This document shows positions 26,308 through 35,890 of a stretch of 64,000 bases of DNA, piece by piece (positions within the stretch are counted from its first letter, which is position 1; each line of letters opens with the position of its first letter). Both the position numbers and the translations under genes were made by a program. The stretch covers positions 1,240,001 to 1,304,000 of the forward strand of contig OW285196.1 in NCBI GenBank assembly GCA_935421135.1. The letters run 5' to 3'. The notes under the pieces are model-generated. The model saw only the letters and a program-made list of their open reading frames with translations, made no database searches and had not been told where the DNA came from. Source of the stretch: Bugulina stolonifera (taxonomy: Eukaryota > Bryozoa > Gymnolaemata > Cheilostomatida > Bugulidae).

Positions 26308-27389
26308 CAGAGCTGGGTCCAAGTCATAGATTTGACTTGACTTGCCAAGTCAAGTCAAGTCACAAGTCGACTTGACTTGGACTTGCCAACCTGCTGACTT
26401 GACTTGACTTTGACTTGCGCATCAATGTGACTTGACTTGACTTGACTTGGACACATGAATGACTTGTGATTTTGACTTGACTTTGACTTGCACATCAATG
26501 TGACTTGACTTGACTTGACTTGGACACATTAATGACTTGTGATTTTGACTTGGGTTCTGCCAAGTCAATCTGGCAAATAAAAATTTTGTACAGTGTTTAG
26601 CCAACATGGAAAAAAGGTCTCAATTGTCTACCTATTTATCATTTGTACTAGGTCAGTGCTGCTAGCAGCACTCAGAGTATATCAAGGTTAGCTATGAGGA
26701 TACACAATTCAGGCAATATCTAGGCTGTGTGTACGTGAGACTACACAACGACAATGCATAGTCACAAGCACACACAGTGCAAGTAGTGTAAGTGTAGTCT
26801 AGGTGTGGTGTCAGTAGTGAATACAATGCACAGTGCAATAATTACTAGAGTTAAATTGCAGGACTGGCCAGTGGACACTCTGTGCTGTACCATGTGCTGT
26901 TTACATTCTATGTAACACTGCATCACCATTACAATATACAGTATATAATACTATATAACCAGTCTCAACCGTAGTGCCAATAATACTACTTATATAGACT
27001 AGTTCTTTACCATGATTGCTTAACATACATGTACATGCCTTGCTACACCTTGGCATAGGTTTTTCATGGATTGGAATGCCTACTAAACGTAAAATATGAT
27101 GTTTTGGAAAATGTAAAATTTTTTGAAGTTGTCTTCCACTTGACTTGCATTTCGACTTGACTTGACTTTGACTTGACTTGACTTGTGACTTGCATGACAG
27201 CTGACTTGACTTGACTTGACTTGAGGCATCACTGACTTGACTTCGACTTGACTTGCCTTCAAAATTTTCGAAGTTACTTGACTTGACTTGACTTGAGGCA
27301 GCACTGACTTGACTTGGACTTGACTTGCCTCCAAAATTTTAGAAATGACTTGACTTGTTGACTTGCAAGTCGACTTGGACCCAACTCTG
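26308..27389 (-). mobile_element. hAT-type non-autonomous element family A, copy 2 (inverted)
   Basis: This is the reverse-orientation partner of copy 1, with nearly the same length (1082 against 1079 bp) and the same ends. It has its own perfect 8-bp duplication GCCAATAG (26300-26307 and 27390-27397). The two copies are separated by 85 bp and form a palindrome of about 2.2 kb. Because each copy has its own target duplication, this is two insertions and not one inverted duplication. Confidence 0.92.
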
Positions 27390-27397
27390 GCCAATAG

Positions 27398-27599
27398 TGT
27401 TATATAGTCATTACGGCTATTCCAAGCGTCTCGTAAGAGACTACGCTAAAGGTCGGAACTCATTGGCTAACCGGACAACGAAAGACTACGCTACAAGCCG
27501 AGAGGATTAGGAAGACTATTCACCCTTATCTTCATGAACTTCGGTGAGTGAAGACGTACCTAACTACGCTAAGTATATTACGAACCTGACTATTTAACA
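27398..27599 (+). repeat. 5' LTR of the gag-only element
   Basis: 202 bp, TGTTA...TAACA. It abuts the GCCAATAG duplication of the preceding hAT-type element, so the retrotransposon landed exactly at that element's edge. Confidence 0.92.
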
Positions 27600-27689
27600 T
27601 GGCACAGTTGGCAAGATAATTTTTTTATTATTATTGTTAAACTGAAAGGTATTACTGGTTACAACTGAGATAATCAAGAGCACCCTTCG

Positions 27690-28205
27690 GGGGAGGAGTA
27701 GCAGTCACTCAAGGAGGAGTGACTGTGAGTGAGTAGCGTAGTGTAGCCTAAGGACTTAGTGACTCACTAGTCCTTGACTGCACTACGTGAGGGGTAGCGT
27801 AGTTACGTGAATGTAACGTGACTACGTGAGTGTAGAGTAGAGAGTTTTTGTAGCGTAGCCACACGAGAGTACCGTGGCTACGTGAGAGTAAAGTGTTTCC
27901 GTAGCGTAGTCACGTCAGTTAAGCGTGGCTACGTGAGTGTAGAGAGGAGTAGCGTAGTCACACCAGAGTAACGTGACTGCGTGAGAGTTGAGAAAGGGAA
28001 AGTGAGTGTTAGTGTAGAGTTAGCGTTCGTGTGGAGTTAGTGTAGAGTTAGAGTAGAGTTAGTGGAGAGTTAGAGTAGAGTTAGAGTAGAGTTAGAGTAG
28101 AGTTGAAGTAGAGTTAGAGTAGAGTTAGTGTAGAGTTGAAGTAGAGTTAGAGTAGAGTAGAGTTGGGTATTGAATTGAAAGTAGAGTAGAAAGTAGAGTA
28201 GCTAC
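27690..28205 (+). repeat. Repetitive 5' leader of the gag-only element
   Basis: 27720-27990 repeats GTAGCGTAGTCACGTGAG-like units, which are partly self-complementary. 28010-28200 repeats TAGAGT(T)AGAG units of 6 and 12 bp up to the Gag start. A transcript could fold into serial hairpins, which might serve packaging; that is inference. Confidence 0.75.
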
Positions 28206-28230
28206 GTGAGTGTAGTACAGCAGAGCTAAA

Positions 28231-30552
28231 ATGGCTGCTGCTGGTATTGATCTGAATAGCTTCCCTACATTAAAAATAGTAGGGAATGACGTAAGTGGCT
28301 GTTGGTCTGAATGGCTAACAGATTTCGAAATAGCGGTGGAAGTAGCCACCTTTAATATGGGTCAAGAAGGACCCAATGAGGCAAGAGTGAATAGGTTTAG
28401 GGGTAGGACTAAACTACTGGCCTTACTTAGCGCGGCAGGGAGAGATGGCAAAGCTGTCCTCACTGCCTCAGGCTTCAATCTGCGAGACAACGCAGATGAT
28501 GCCTATGATAGAGCACTTAAAGTGTTAACAGATCACTTTGAGCAAAAAGATAGTTTCTTTTTAAGACATGGTAGATTCGTCACTGCTTCACAAGCATGTG
28601 ATGAAGATTTTCATATGTACCTACTCAGAGTAGAACGACTGAGTAGGGATTTGGATTTTGGCGATCACGGCGAAGTGCATAGACAACGCCTCGCTGTTTC
28701 GGTCGCAGTTAATGGTTTGCGTGAAAGCTCGCTTAGGCAAATACTTTACCAGCGAGCTGAACTCACATGGGCTGACTTGACAGCCTTGCTTAAAGCAAGA
28801 GACACTGCCAGGAAAGAGGATGCACTCCTGGAGCAGTTTAAGCACACCCCTAGTACTGATAGAGTGATTAAACAGGAAGTGGGTAATGTAAGCTCCAATA
28901 AACCAAGCTATTGTAATGTAATTAAAAATAACATTAATGAATCAGATGAACCATCTGTATGCAATGTAACTAGACGTAGATCTAGTCATAAGTATAGACC
29001 TAGAAGTACTAGTAGAGATAGCAATACTAGCAGCAGCTCCTACAGCCGTTACAATTCTAGAAGGTATTCTAGGTATAGACCTAGAAGCAGTATTAAGGAG
29101 AGTAGGGAATCCCACCATCGTAGGGATTCTAGCAACGACAGTCCTTCTAAGTATTCACCTAGTAGGAGGTATAACTCAGAGGACTCTCGGTGCTATCATT
29201 GCCGTAAGCACGGACACCATACCAGAGAGTGTCCTACGGTCACCTGCTACGTATGTAACAGAAAAGGTCACATCACCATGGACTGCCAGTCCAGACGGAA
29301 CAAACGCCATCTCAAGGACACTCTAAGTTCGCCTAGGCAGTGCCAACAGTCTAGAGGGGACCAATGGAGTCCTTCTAGAGTAAAAAGAGTCAGATTCTCT
29401 AGCAAACTAGAGAATAGATCTAATATAGTCAATCCTACTTGTAGTAGTGTAGATGTAATAGATTCTAGTGAGACAGAAACATTTATAGGTTCTGTCATAG
29501 CCTCCTCACCCTATGTTGATTGTAGAGAGGCGGAAGCATGTGAGGCAATGTTACAGGACCCTACCTGTAAATTGTCAATAGATAATATTAGCAAGAAGTG
29601 GCATTATGGCGGAGCCAGTTGCTCTGATAGCAAAAAGAGGAAACACCCCTCTTCTAGTCCGACACGCGCTGAGGGACTATCACCCAAGGCGTTGGGCATG
29701 GACCCCCTTGTGTCTTGTGCACCGAGGGCCCATGACAAGGAGATGAGTGCAAACTCTTCTCTCCTTGCTCAGGTTTCCACTTTCTTAAGTGGATTACGTA
29801 GTAGCTCAGCAATGACTACTGACGACTTCTCGAGGAGAAGTACGGCTCTCAATGAGAGAGAATTGGCATTTAGGAGCCAGTATGAACTCGGCCTGAGTGA
29901 GATAGCTCGAGAAAGAGCTGCTCTTCAGAAAGAGTACGATGATGGTGAACCGGTCAGGGAAGCCATCAGGAACCTCGAACTGGCTGCTAACCAGTTTGCC
30001 CAAGGTTCCGGGTCTGGTGTTACTACAGCTCCTGTAACACCAGTGCGTCCCAGTGTTAGTTCAGGTTCCTTGAACCCCTCTAGCTCTCAGAGTAAGGTGG
30101 TGTCTCCCCATAAGACAACACCCACTGTGGTGCCCAACACTGCAGCCACCACAGTAGTGCAAGAAGAGGTGTCTCCCAGCGCGACACCTGTGGTGCTTTC
30201 AGCAAGGACTGTGCAGGGTGCACAGGCTAGCGACTCTGCCCCAGCAGAGGAGAGTGGGCCCCAGGCCCAGCAGAGAATGGTGCTTCCTAGTGAGACACCA
30301 GCGAGTACTGTGCAGGGTGCACAGGGTGGTAGCTCTTCTTCAGTAGAGGAGTGGGCCAGTGACGGAAACCCTGCCAGCGAAAAGGAAAAAGTTGTTGAGG
30401 ACAACATGGCAGGGATGGGATTTCTCTGGGAGAGATATGAGTGCGTCAACAATGCGTTGGTTGATTCACTGCTTCTACAGAGAGCATGGTTAATAGTGAC
30501 ACCTGAGTATTATCAGATGTACAGTGGTAGTAGTGGTTGTGCACTACACTGA
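28231..30552 (+). CDS. Gag-like protein with two CCHC zinc knuckles (773 aa)
   Basis: The start ATG at 28231 follows the repetitive leader. Residues 1-200 are a helical, capsid-like region beginning MAAAGIDLNSFPTLKIVGND, with a WSEWLTDFEIAV segment typical of retrotransposon Gag. Residues about 235-310 are rich in Arg and Ser. Residues 321-352 hold two CX2CX4HX4C knuckles, CYHCRKHGHHTREC and CYVCNRKGHITMDC, which would bind RNA. A charged stretch at about 520-590 (ALNERELAF, EIARERAALQKEYDDGE) could form a coiled coil, followed by a Ser/Pro/Thr/Val-rich tail. The reading frame is fully open, unlike every other transposon protein here. The long C-terminal extension where a protease or polymerase would be expected is unusual. 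Confidence 0.9.
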   Translation: MAAAGIDLNSFPTLKIVGNDVSGCWSEWLTDFEIAVEVATFNMGQEGPNEARVNRFRGRTKLLALLSAAGRDGKAVLTASGFNLRDNADDAYDRALKVLTDHFEQKDSFFLRHGRFVTASQACDEDFHMYLLRVERLSRDLDFGDHGEVHRQRLAVSVAVNGLRESSLRQILYQRAELTWADLTALLKARDTARKEDALLEQFKHTPSTDRVIKQEVGNVSSNKPSYCNVIKNNINESDEPSVCNVTRRRSSHKYRPRSTSRDSNTSSSSYSRYNSRRYSRYRPRSSIKESRESHHRRDSSNDSPSKYSPSRRYNSEDSRCYHCRKHGHHTRECPTVTCYVCNRKGHITMDCQSRRNKRHLKDTLSSPRQCQQSRGDQWSPSRVKRVRFSSKLENRSNIVNPTCSSVDVIDSSETETFIGSVIASSPYVDCREAEACEAMLQDPTCKLSIDNISKKWHYGGASCSDSKKRKHPSSSPTRAEGLSPKALGMDPLVSCAPRAHDKEMSANSSLLAQVSTFLSGLRSSSAMTTDDFSRRSTALNERELAFRSQYELGLSEIARERAALQKEYDDGEPVREAIRNLELAANQFAQGSGSGVTTAPVTPVRPSVSSGSLNPSSSQSKVVSPHKTTPTVVPNTAATTVVQEEVSPSATPVVLSARTVQGAQASDSAPAEESGPQAQQRMVLPSETPASTVQGAQGGSSSSVEEWASDGNPASEKEKVVEDNMAGMGFLWERYECVNNALVDSLLLQRAWLIVTPEYYQMYSGSSGCALH

Positions 30553-31166
30553 GCTCTTGCTTTGGCAACAGCTACTGACTTACTGACTCTCCTGGAGAGG
30601 AAGTATGTATGGTGCGACTAACTCTTCATAGAGAAGTTGCAGGATGCGTAGTCATTTCTAAAGCAGAAATGATGTCTGAGGAGGAATCTTTACAGTTCCT
30701 CTTGTCGGTTTCTGAATCTCAAGTAGACTGGCATAGCCATCTCTACCTTTGGCAGTGTGTCATAGGATGCAAGAGTGGGAGAGAACGCTAGTCCATCCTA
30801 CAGTGGAAGAAGATAGAGTGATACTCTTTTCAGGTGAATCTCTACAAAGAGGTAAGCCAAGGTAATGGTGACTTGATGTCTAGAAGGACTTCTTCAGTAG
30901 CCCTGTGTACAATACTGAAAGGGCTTAGAAAGACCTGTACCCTTCTGTGTGCACATGTACCATGTGTGACTAAATGCATATGCCCTATGTAGGCCTACTT
31001 CTTGAACATTATTGTGATTGTAATGTTTACACCAAGAGGGGGCATATTATATAGCAGCTTTTAAAAGCTTTATGTATATGTTGATCATTGTACCGTATCC
31101 AATACCAGTTTAGTTTCATTACTAGGTTGTTGGTAAAGCTCAGAGGAAGCCCGAGAGAAGAGGGCA

Positions 31167-31368
31167 TGTTATATAGTCATTACGGCTATTCCAAGCGTCT
31201 CGTAAGAGACTACGCTAAAGGTCGGAGCTCATTGGCTAACCAGACAACGAAAGACTACACTACAAGCCGAGAGGATTAGGAAGACTATTCACCCTTATCT
31301 TCATGAACTTCGGTGAGTGAAGACGTACCTAACTACGCTAAGTATATTACGAACCTGACTATTTAACA
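31167..31368 (+). repeat. 3' LTR of the gag-only element
   Basis: Same 202 bp as the 5' LTR apart from three substitutions. It is preceded by the purine-rich GAGAGAAGAGGG. Confidence 0.92.
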
Positions 31369-31373
31369 AATAG

Positions 31374-32157
31374 TGCTATACCTTTACTAAAAACAACTAG
31401 CTACTAGCTAATGTACTGTGGTGGAAACATGTTTTGGGAATTCCAGCTGGTATTAGAAGGCTATTTTGTACAGTTTTTTGTGTAATACCAGAAGAAGCTA
31501 GGCTATATTAATAAGGCAAGGCTTCCAGAGAAATAGCTACCAGCTGACAGCCACTCTCTGCTGTGATACACATGAGGAGTGATAGTGGAGCATTCAGGAA
31601 AGAGAGACTGGTTTTTGTTGTATATATTTATTAACTATATTTATCTTTGAGTTACTTTATTAGAGGTCTCTGTACTTGTACCGAAATATAACCTTGTGAC
31701 TGTATTATAATTTATTCCTTATTATTGATTACTAAAATTATTATTACTACCATTGTTATTGTCTTTTTCTTATTTTATTACATGGATACAGAACTAAATC
31801 TGGAAGTTAGTTGTTCCCTTGTCACTCCTTGGTGTGTCATTATCCCCAGAGTTGGGTGATTATCTCCGCCTCAATACATCTGGCTGAGTCCTAAGTTAGA
31901 TTTCCAAGCGTTTAGGAGGATCCAAAAATAATAGAGTTGTGTGTCTCTGCCTTGCTAGCAGCACACAACGGACAACGTCTATTACAGTACTAATAATGGA
32001 CTGCGAATAAAAGCAAATTAGCTTAACTGATAGTCCTGATATGAGGGTACACGCTTGCTGACCGTGTACCCACTAAAATTGAGGTAGGCACACACCGTAT
32101 ACTCCCGTATAACCACAATTCGACCACTGGTCATCCCCATCCATAAGGCTGGTTCAC
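31374..32157. other. No gene recognised
   Basis: AT-rich sequence between the retrotransposon and the 34-bp minisatellite. No coding signal seen. Confidence 0.4.
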
Positions 32158-32995
32158 CTGTAGTCCATGTGTACTGTATTATATACTTTACCTGTAGTCC
32201 ATGTGTACTGTATTATATACTTTACCTGTAGCCCATGTGTACTGTATTATATACTTTACCTGTAGCCCATATGTACTGTATTATATACTTTACCTGTAGC
32301 CCATATGTACTGTATTATATACTTTACCTGTAGTCCATGTGTACTGTATTATATACTTTACCTGTAGTCCATGTGTACTATATTATATACTTTACCTGTA
32401 GTCTATGTATACTGTATTATATACTTTACCTGTAGTCCATGTGTACTGTATTATATACTTTACCTGTAGTCCATGTGTACTGTATTATATACTTTACCTG
32501 TAGTCCATATGTACTGTATTATATACTTTACCTGTAGCCCATGTGTACTGTATTATATACTTTACCTGTAGCCCATGTGTACTGTATTATATACTTTACC
32601 TGTAGTCCATGTGTACTGTATTATATACTCTACCTGTAGTCCATGTGTACTGTATTATATACTATACCTGTAGTCCATGTGTACTGTGTTATATACTTTA
32701 CCTGTAGCCCATGTGTATAATTGTATTATATACTTTACCTGTAGTCCATATGTACTGTATTATATACTTTACCTGTAGTCCATGTGTACTGTATTATATA
32801 CTATACCTGTAGTCCATGTGTACTGTATTATATACTTTACCTGTAGTCCATGTGTACTGTATTATATACTTTACCTGTAGTCCATGTGTACTGTATTATA
32901 TACTTTACCTGTAGCCCATGTGTACTGTATTATATACTTTACCTGTAGTCCAAGTGTACTGTATTATATACTTTACCTGTAGCCCAGGGTATCAC
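32158..32995 (+). repeat. 34-bp minisatellite, about 24 copies, ending at an exon
   Basis: The unit is 34 bp, containing CTGTAGTCCATGTGTACTG followed by TATTATATACTTTAC. Variants replace GTCC by GCCC and TGTG by TATG. Each unit contains TATACTTTACCTGTAG, which has the form of a 3' splice site. The final copy runs directly into the exon at 32988. Confidence 0.9.
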
Positions 32996-33287
32996 TGGTT
33001 TGGTGGAGATGCAGGTGCTCAGCTTCCTAACAAACGTAGACCTTATTATGGAGTGACACAGAAATGCCAACTAAACTTGGACAGATCATATTTATGCCCA
33101 TATATGGAAGCTTGCTGTACAACTGGTGAGTTGGGACCGTATTGTATGTTTTACAGCATTGTGATTAGTTAACACACGTCTCTCTCAGACCACTTTGTGG
33201 ATGCTGTGATACATAATTGTGCTATACATTCCTATGCAGTGTTTAGCTGCAGGACAGTATATACACCATGTAGTGTGTGCAGTACAG
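32988..33287 (+). CDS. Unknown gene, two phase 1-1 Cys-rich exons
   Basis: Exons 32988-33125 (138 bp) and 33189-33287 (99 bp), joined by a 63-bp intron with GTGAG and CTCTCTCAG borders. Both start and end in phase 1, the pattern common in shuffled extracellular modules. The first reads YHWFGGDAGAQLPNKRRPYY and has CPYMEACC near its end. The second has CAIHSYAVFSCRTVY then PCSVCSTG. Nine Cys in 79 residues suggest disulfides or metal binding. I do not recognise the family, and the flanking exons were not established. A possible phase-1 continuation lies at 34930-34986 (YATCASHGLDVV). Confidence 0.45.
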
Positions 33288-33570
33288 GTACATGTAATAG
33301 ATGGAGGGCACCCACTCCCCCTCCCCATATATATCTGTGTGGAGATTGTGGAGCAGAGGCCAAATCTATGTTCCACGCTACTGTATACTTGTTTTCCATT
33401 GTATCATATAATCCACTGCCCACAGATGGCCGTGGCGCCAAACACAATTCTTTAACGTGTTTGTCTAATAGGAGAGCTAATAGAGGGGCCACCACGGCTC
33501 CTAGAGCTGGATATTGTTATAGTTCGATATGTCACAGAGGAGAAAGCTTTGGGACGAAAGCCCCCAAGTC

Positions 33571-33661
33571 ATTGATGGGACTCGAACCCACGTCCTTGCA
33601 GATAACTTGTGTTATTGCTGCAAGACCAGAGTGACTAGTGCTAGACCACTCAGCCATCAAC
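33571..33661 (-). tRNA. tRNA-like sequence of Ser/Leu type (probable pseudogene or SINE head)
   Basis: On the minus strand GTTGATGGCTGAGTGG gives an acceptor and box A, GTGGGTTCGAGTCCCATC gives the T arm and box B, and a 9-bp stem CTTGCAG/CTGCAAG makes a long variable arm. The anticodon arm is distorted and no anticodon can be assigned safely. Confidence 0.5.
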
Positions 33662-34664
33662 AGATACAAGATAAACTTGTTGTTACATGGTTACAGGTAC
33701 CCATGACCATCACATGACCCCCTCACCATACAGAGATGTTCAGAAAGACCAGGAGACTCTGTCTACAGTGTTAAACCACTACTGTCGCACCATTCAATAT
33801 TTTCAAACAATCTTGTTCATCCTTTTTCAGTAAGATTGATGTGTTGCTTGTCTTTGGTAACCTAGCAGCTGCCAAGAAAACCCTATTTTAATATTGGCTG
33901 ATTTCACCTTCAATCAGCCTATGCTGGGAATTTTGGAAGCACTCAAGCAGTTAATATAAAAGTGTGCTACAGAGATAGCCATAGGACTTGCAATGCATTG
34001 CATTGTTTTTTGTGGGCATTACTCTAACTTACTTATTCATCACTGTGCACAAGAGTTATTTATAGAATGACAGTTAGTGTTGGCTCAATAAGATTACTGG
34101 GCTATTTGATGTTAGTAGCTTACATAAGTTACAAGTATAGACTTAGAACAGGCATAGCCATAGGAACTTAACAGGTCTCAATGATGAATGGAGGTCATGA
34201 TAGCCAATATTCAAATGAGTTTATCTTGGCTGCCACTAGGTTTACAAAGACAAACAGCACATCAATCTTCATGAAATAAGATGACCAGTATTCTTTGCAA
34301 ATATTGAATGGTGAGACAGTAGTGGTTTAAGGCATCTAGTCAGTACTTCTGGACATTCCGTGATATAATTGTGGGGTACCAGCAAATCAGAACAAATCTC
34401 GTCTCGTCTGCTCAAAATCTCTCTGCTCAAAATCTCTCGATATATACCGGATGCCCTGGACATATTTTGTAAATTATTTGAACACAAATTACCTTTAAAA
34501 TGTTTCATCAACTTATTCATTCTAGTGTTAATTAGTTACGTTTAAAATATTTTCTTCAATGTAAATGACTTATTTTAGGTTATATATTTTGTTGTATGAG
34601 GTTTGAGAATATTTTCACCATAAATAGAAATCAGGACACTAGTGACTATAGTGATTAAATCTGG

Positions 34665-34762
34665 ACACTTGACAAGTATGGCCACCTAGACACTTGGCAA
34701 GTATGGTCACCTGGACACTTGGCAAGTATGGCCACCTGAACACTTGACAAGTATGGCCACAA
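34665..34762 (+). repeat. About 27-bp tandem repeat, four copies
   Basis: Units contain GACACTTGGCAAGTATGGCC and a short ACCTG spacer. Confidence 0.8.
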
Positions 34763-35559
34763 CAGTAACCACAGCAGTAGCAACAGCACTGATATTATAT
34801 TATAGCTGATTACAAATAGCTAAACATTATGTCACTACCAATATTTGATATACAGTAATAATAAACATATGTATGTAATAAGGATTGTGTTATGATGTCA
34901 TGCAATTTGAAATGTATTTTTCATCTTTAGTTGCAGATAATAAATATGCTACCTGTGCCAGTCATGGACTTGATGTTGTATTACAAGTATTACACTGTAT
35001 GACCACCATGTTTATAATAATTATAATACAATGTACATTGTATAATATACTTACTTGACATACATAACACTTACATGTATATAAGTATAACACATACTAA
35101 TCCTATTGTATATAATATTACACCTGATGTGTAGACAACTCCTTGTATCAACCTGGTAGTCAATGAAGTGGACAAGATGGTCATTTGACTGAATGACCAA
35201 AGCAAACCCTCCTTAGCTGATTAACACAGTTGACTTTCTTGTACACATAAGGTGTCTTGTGTTTGTCTGTGTTTTTATTACATACATTATATCAACCTAA
35301 GGTACATAATTATATAATATACTACATGATTGTATCATCACTATATTATATACATACTAACTCTATGTGTTCATGAGACAGATAAGGGTTATATTCTCTA
35401 AATTTAACCAGAGTAAGGGTAGACAACTGCATATCAATTGAGAGCAGATGTTACCCAGTTATCTGTACAACTAGTAGACACTTCATTTCCATACAGTGAA
35501 TAATGAATATTATCTAGTGCCTTACAGCATGAGCTTCCTCAATCTGTTGATCATAATAT

Positions 35560-35597
35560 GGAGTTGTCCTCTGTTTGTGATTAGAGAGGACAACTCC
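35560..35597. repeat. Perfect 13-bp stem hairpin (GGAGTTGTCCTCT)
   Basis: GGAGTTGTCCTCT at 35560-35572 and its exact reverse complement at 35585-35597, with a 12-nt loop. It belongs to a motif repeated at many loci in this window. Confidence 0.8.
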
Positions 35598-35649
35598 ACA
35601 CCACTAATGATAAGCTGTTCTGTAAAATTGTTAAAATACTTGGAAAGAA

Positions 35650-35890
35650 TGTGCATGTGTACTATTATACATGTACATATATCTATGTACTACAAGCATG
35701 TACATATCTATGTAAAAATGTACTACAAGCATGTACATATCTATGTACTACAAGCATGTACATATCTGTGTGCTACAGCATGTACATATCTGTGTACTAT
35801 TACACATGTACATATATCTATGTACTACAAGCATGTACATATATCTGTGTACTATTATACATGTACATATTCTGTGTACTATACATACAG
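35650..35890 (+). repeat. Tandem repeat around ACATGTACATATCTATGTACT
   Basis: Roughly nine degenerate units of CATGTACATATCTATGTAC with TACAAG spacers. The Tyr/Cys/His-rich frames here are translations of the repeat. Confidence 0.8.

Larger units (their letters stand above)
27398..31368 (+). mobile_element. Gag-only LTR retrotransposon, intact ends
   Basis: LTRs 27398-27599 and 31167-31368 are 202 bp each, begin TGTTA, end TAACA and differ at three positions. The 5-bp target duplication AATAG is perfect (27393-27397 and 31369-31373). TGGCACAGTTGGC directly after the 5' LTR fits a primer-binding site, and a purine-rich tract precedes the 3' LTR. The 3.57-kb interior holds one long frame, a Gag-like protein, and no protease, reverse transcriptase or integrase. 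It would need enzymes from another element to move. The 1.5 percent LTR difference indicates a fairly recent insertion. Confidence 0.92.

Noticed and set aside
25144..27389. Single inverted duplication as the origin of the palindrome
   Set aside because: Each arm has its own, different, perfect 8-bp target duplication, so two separate insertions explain it better.
25199..27394. Ser/Lys/Gln/Val-rich open frames
   Set aside because: They translate the AAGTC arrays of hAT-type MITEs and appear again in mirror image in the inverted copy.
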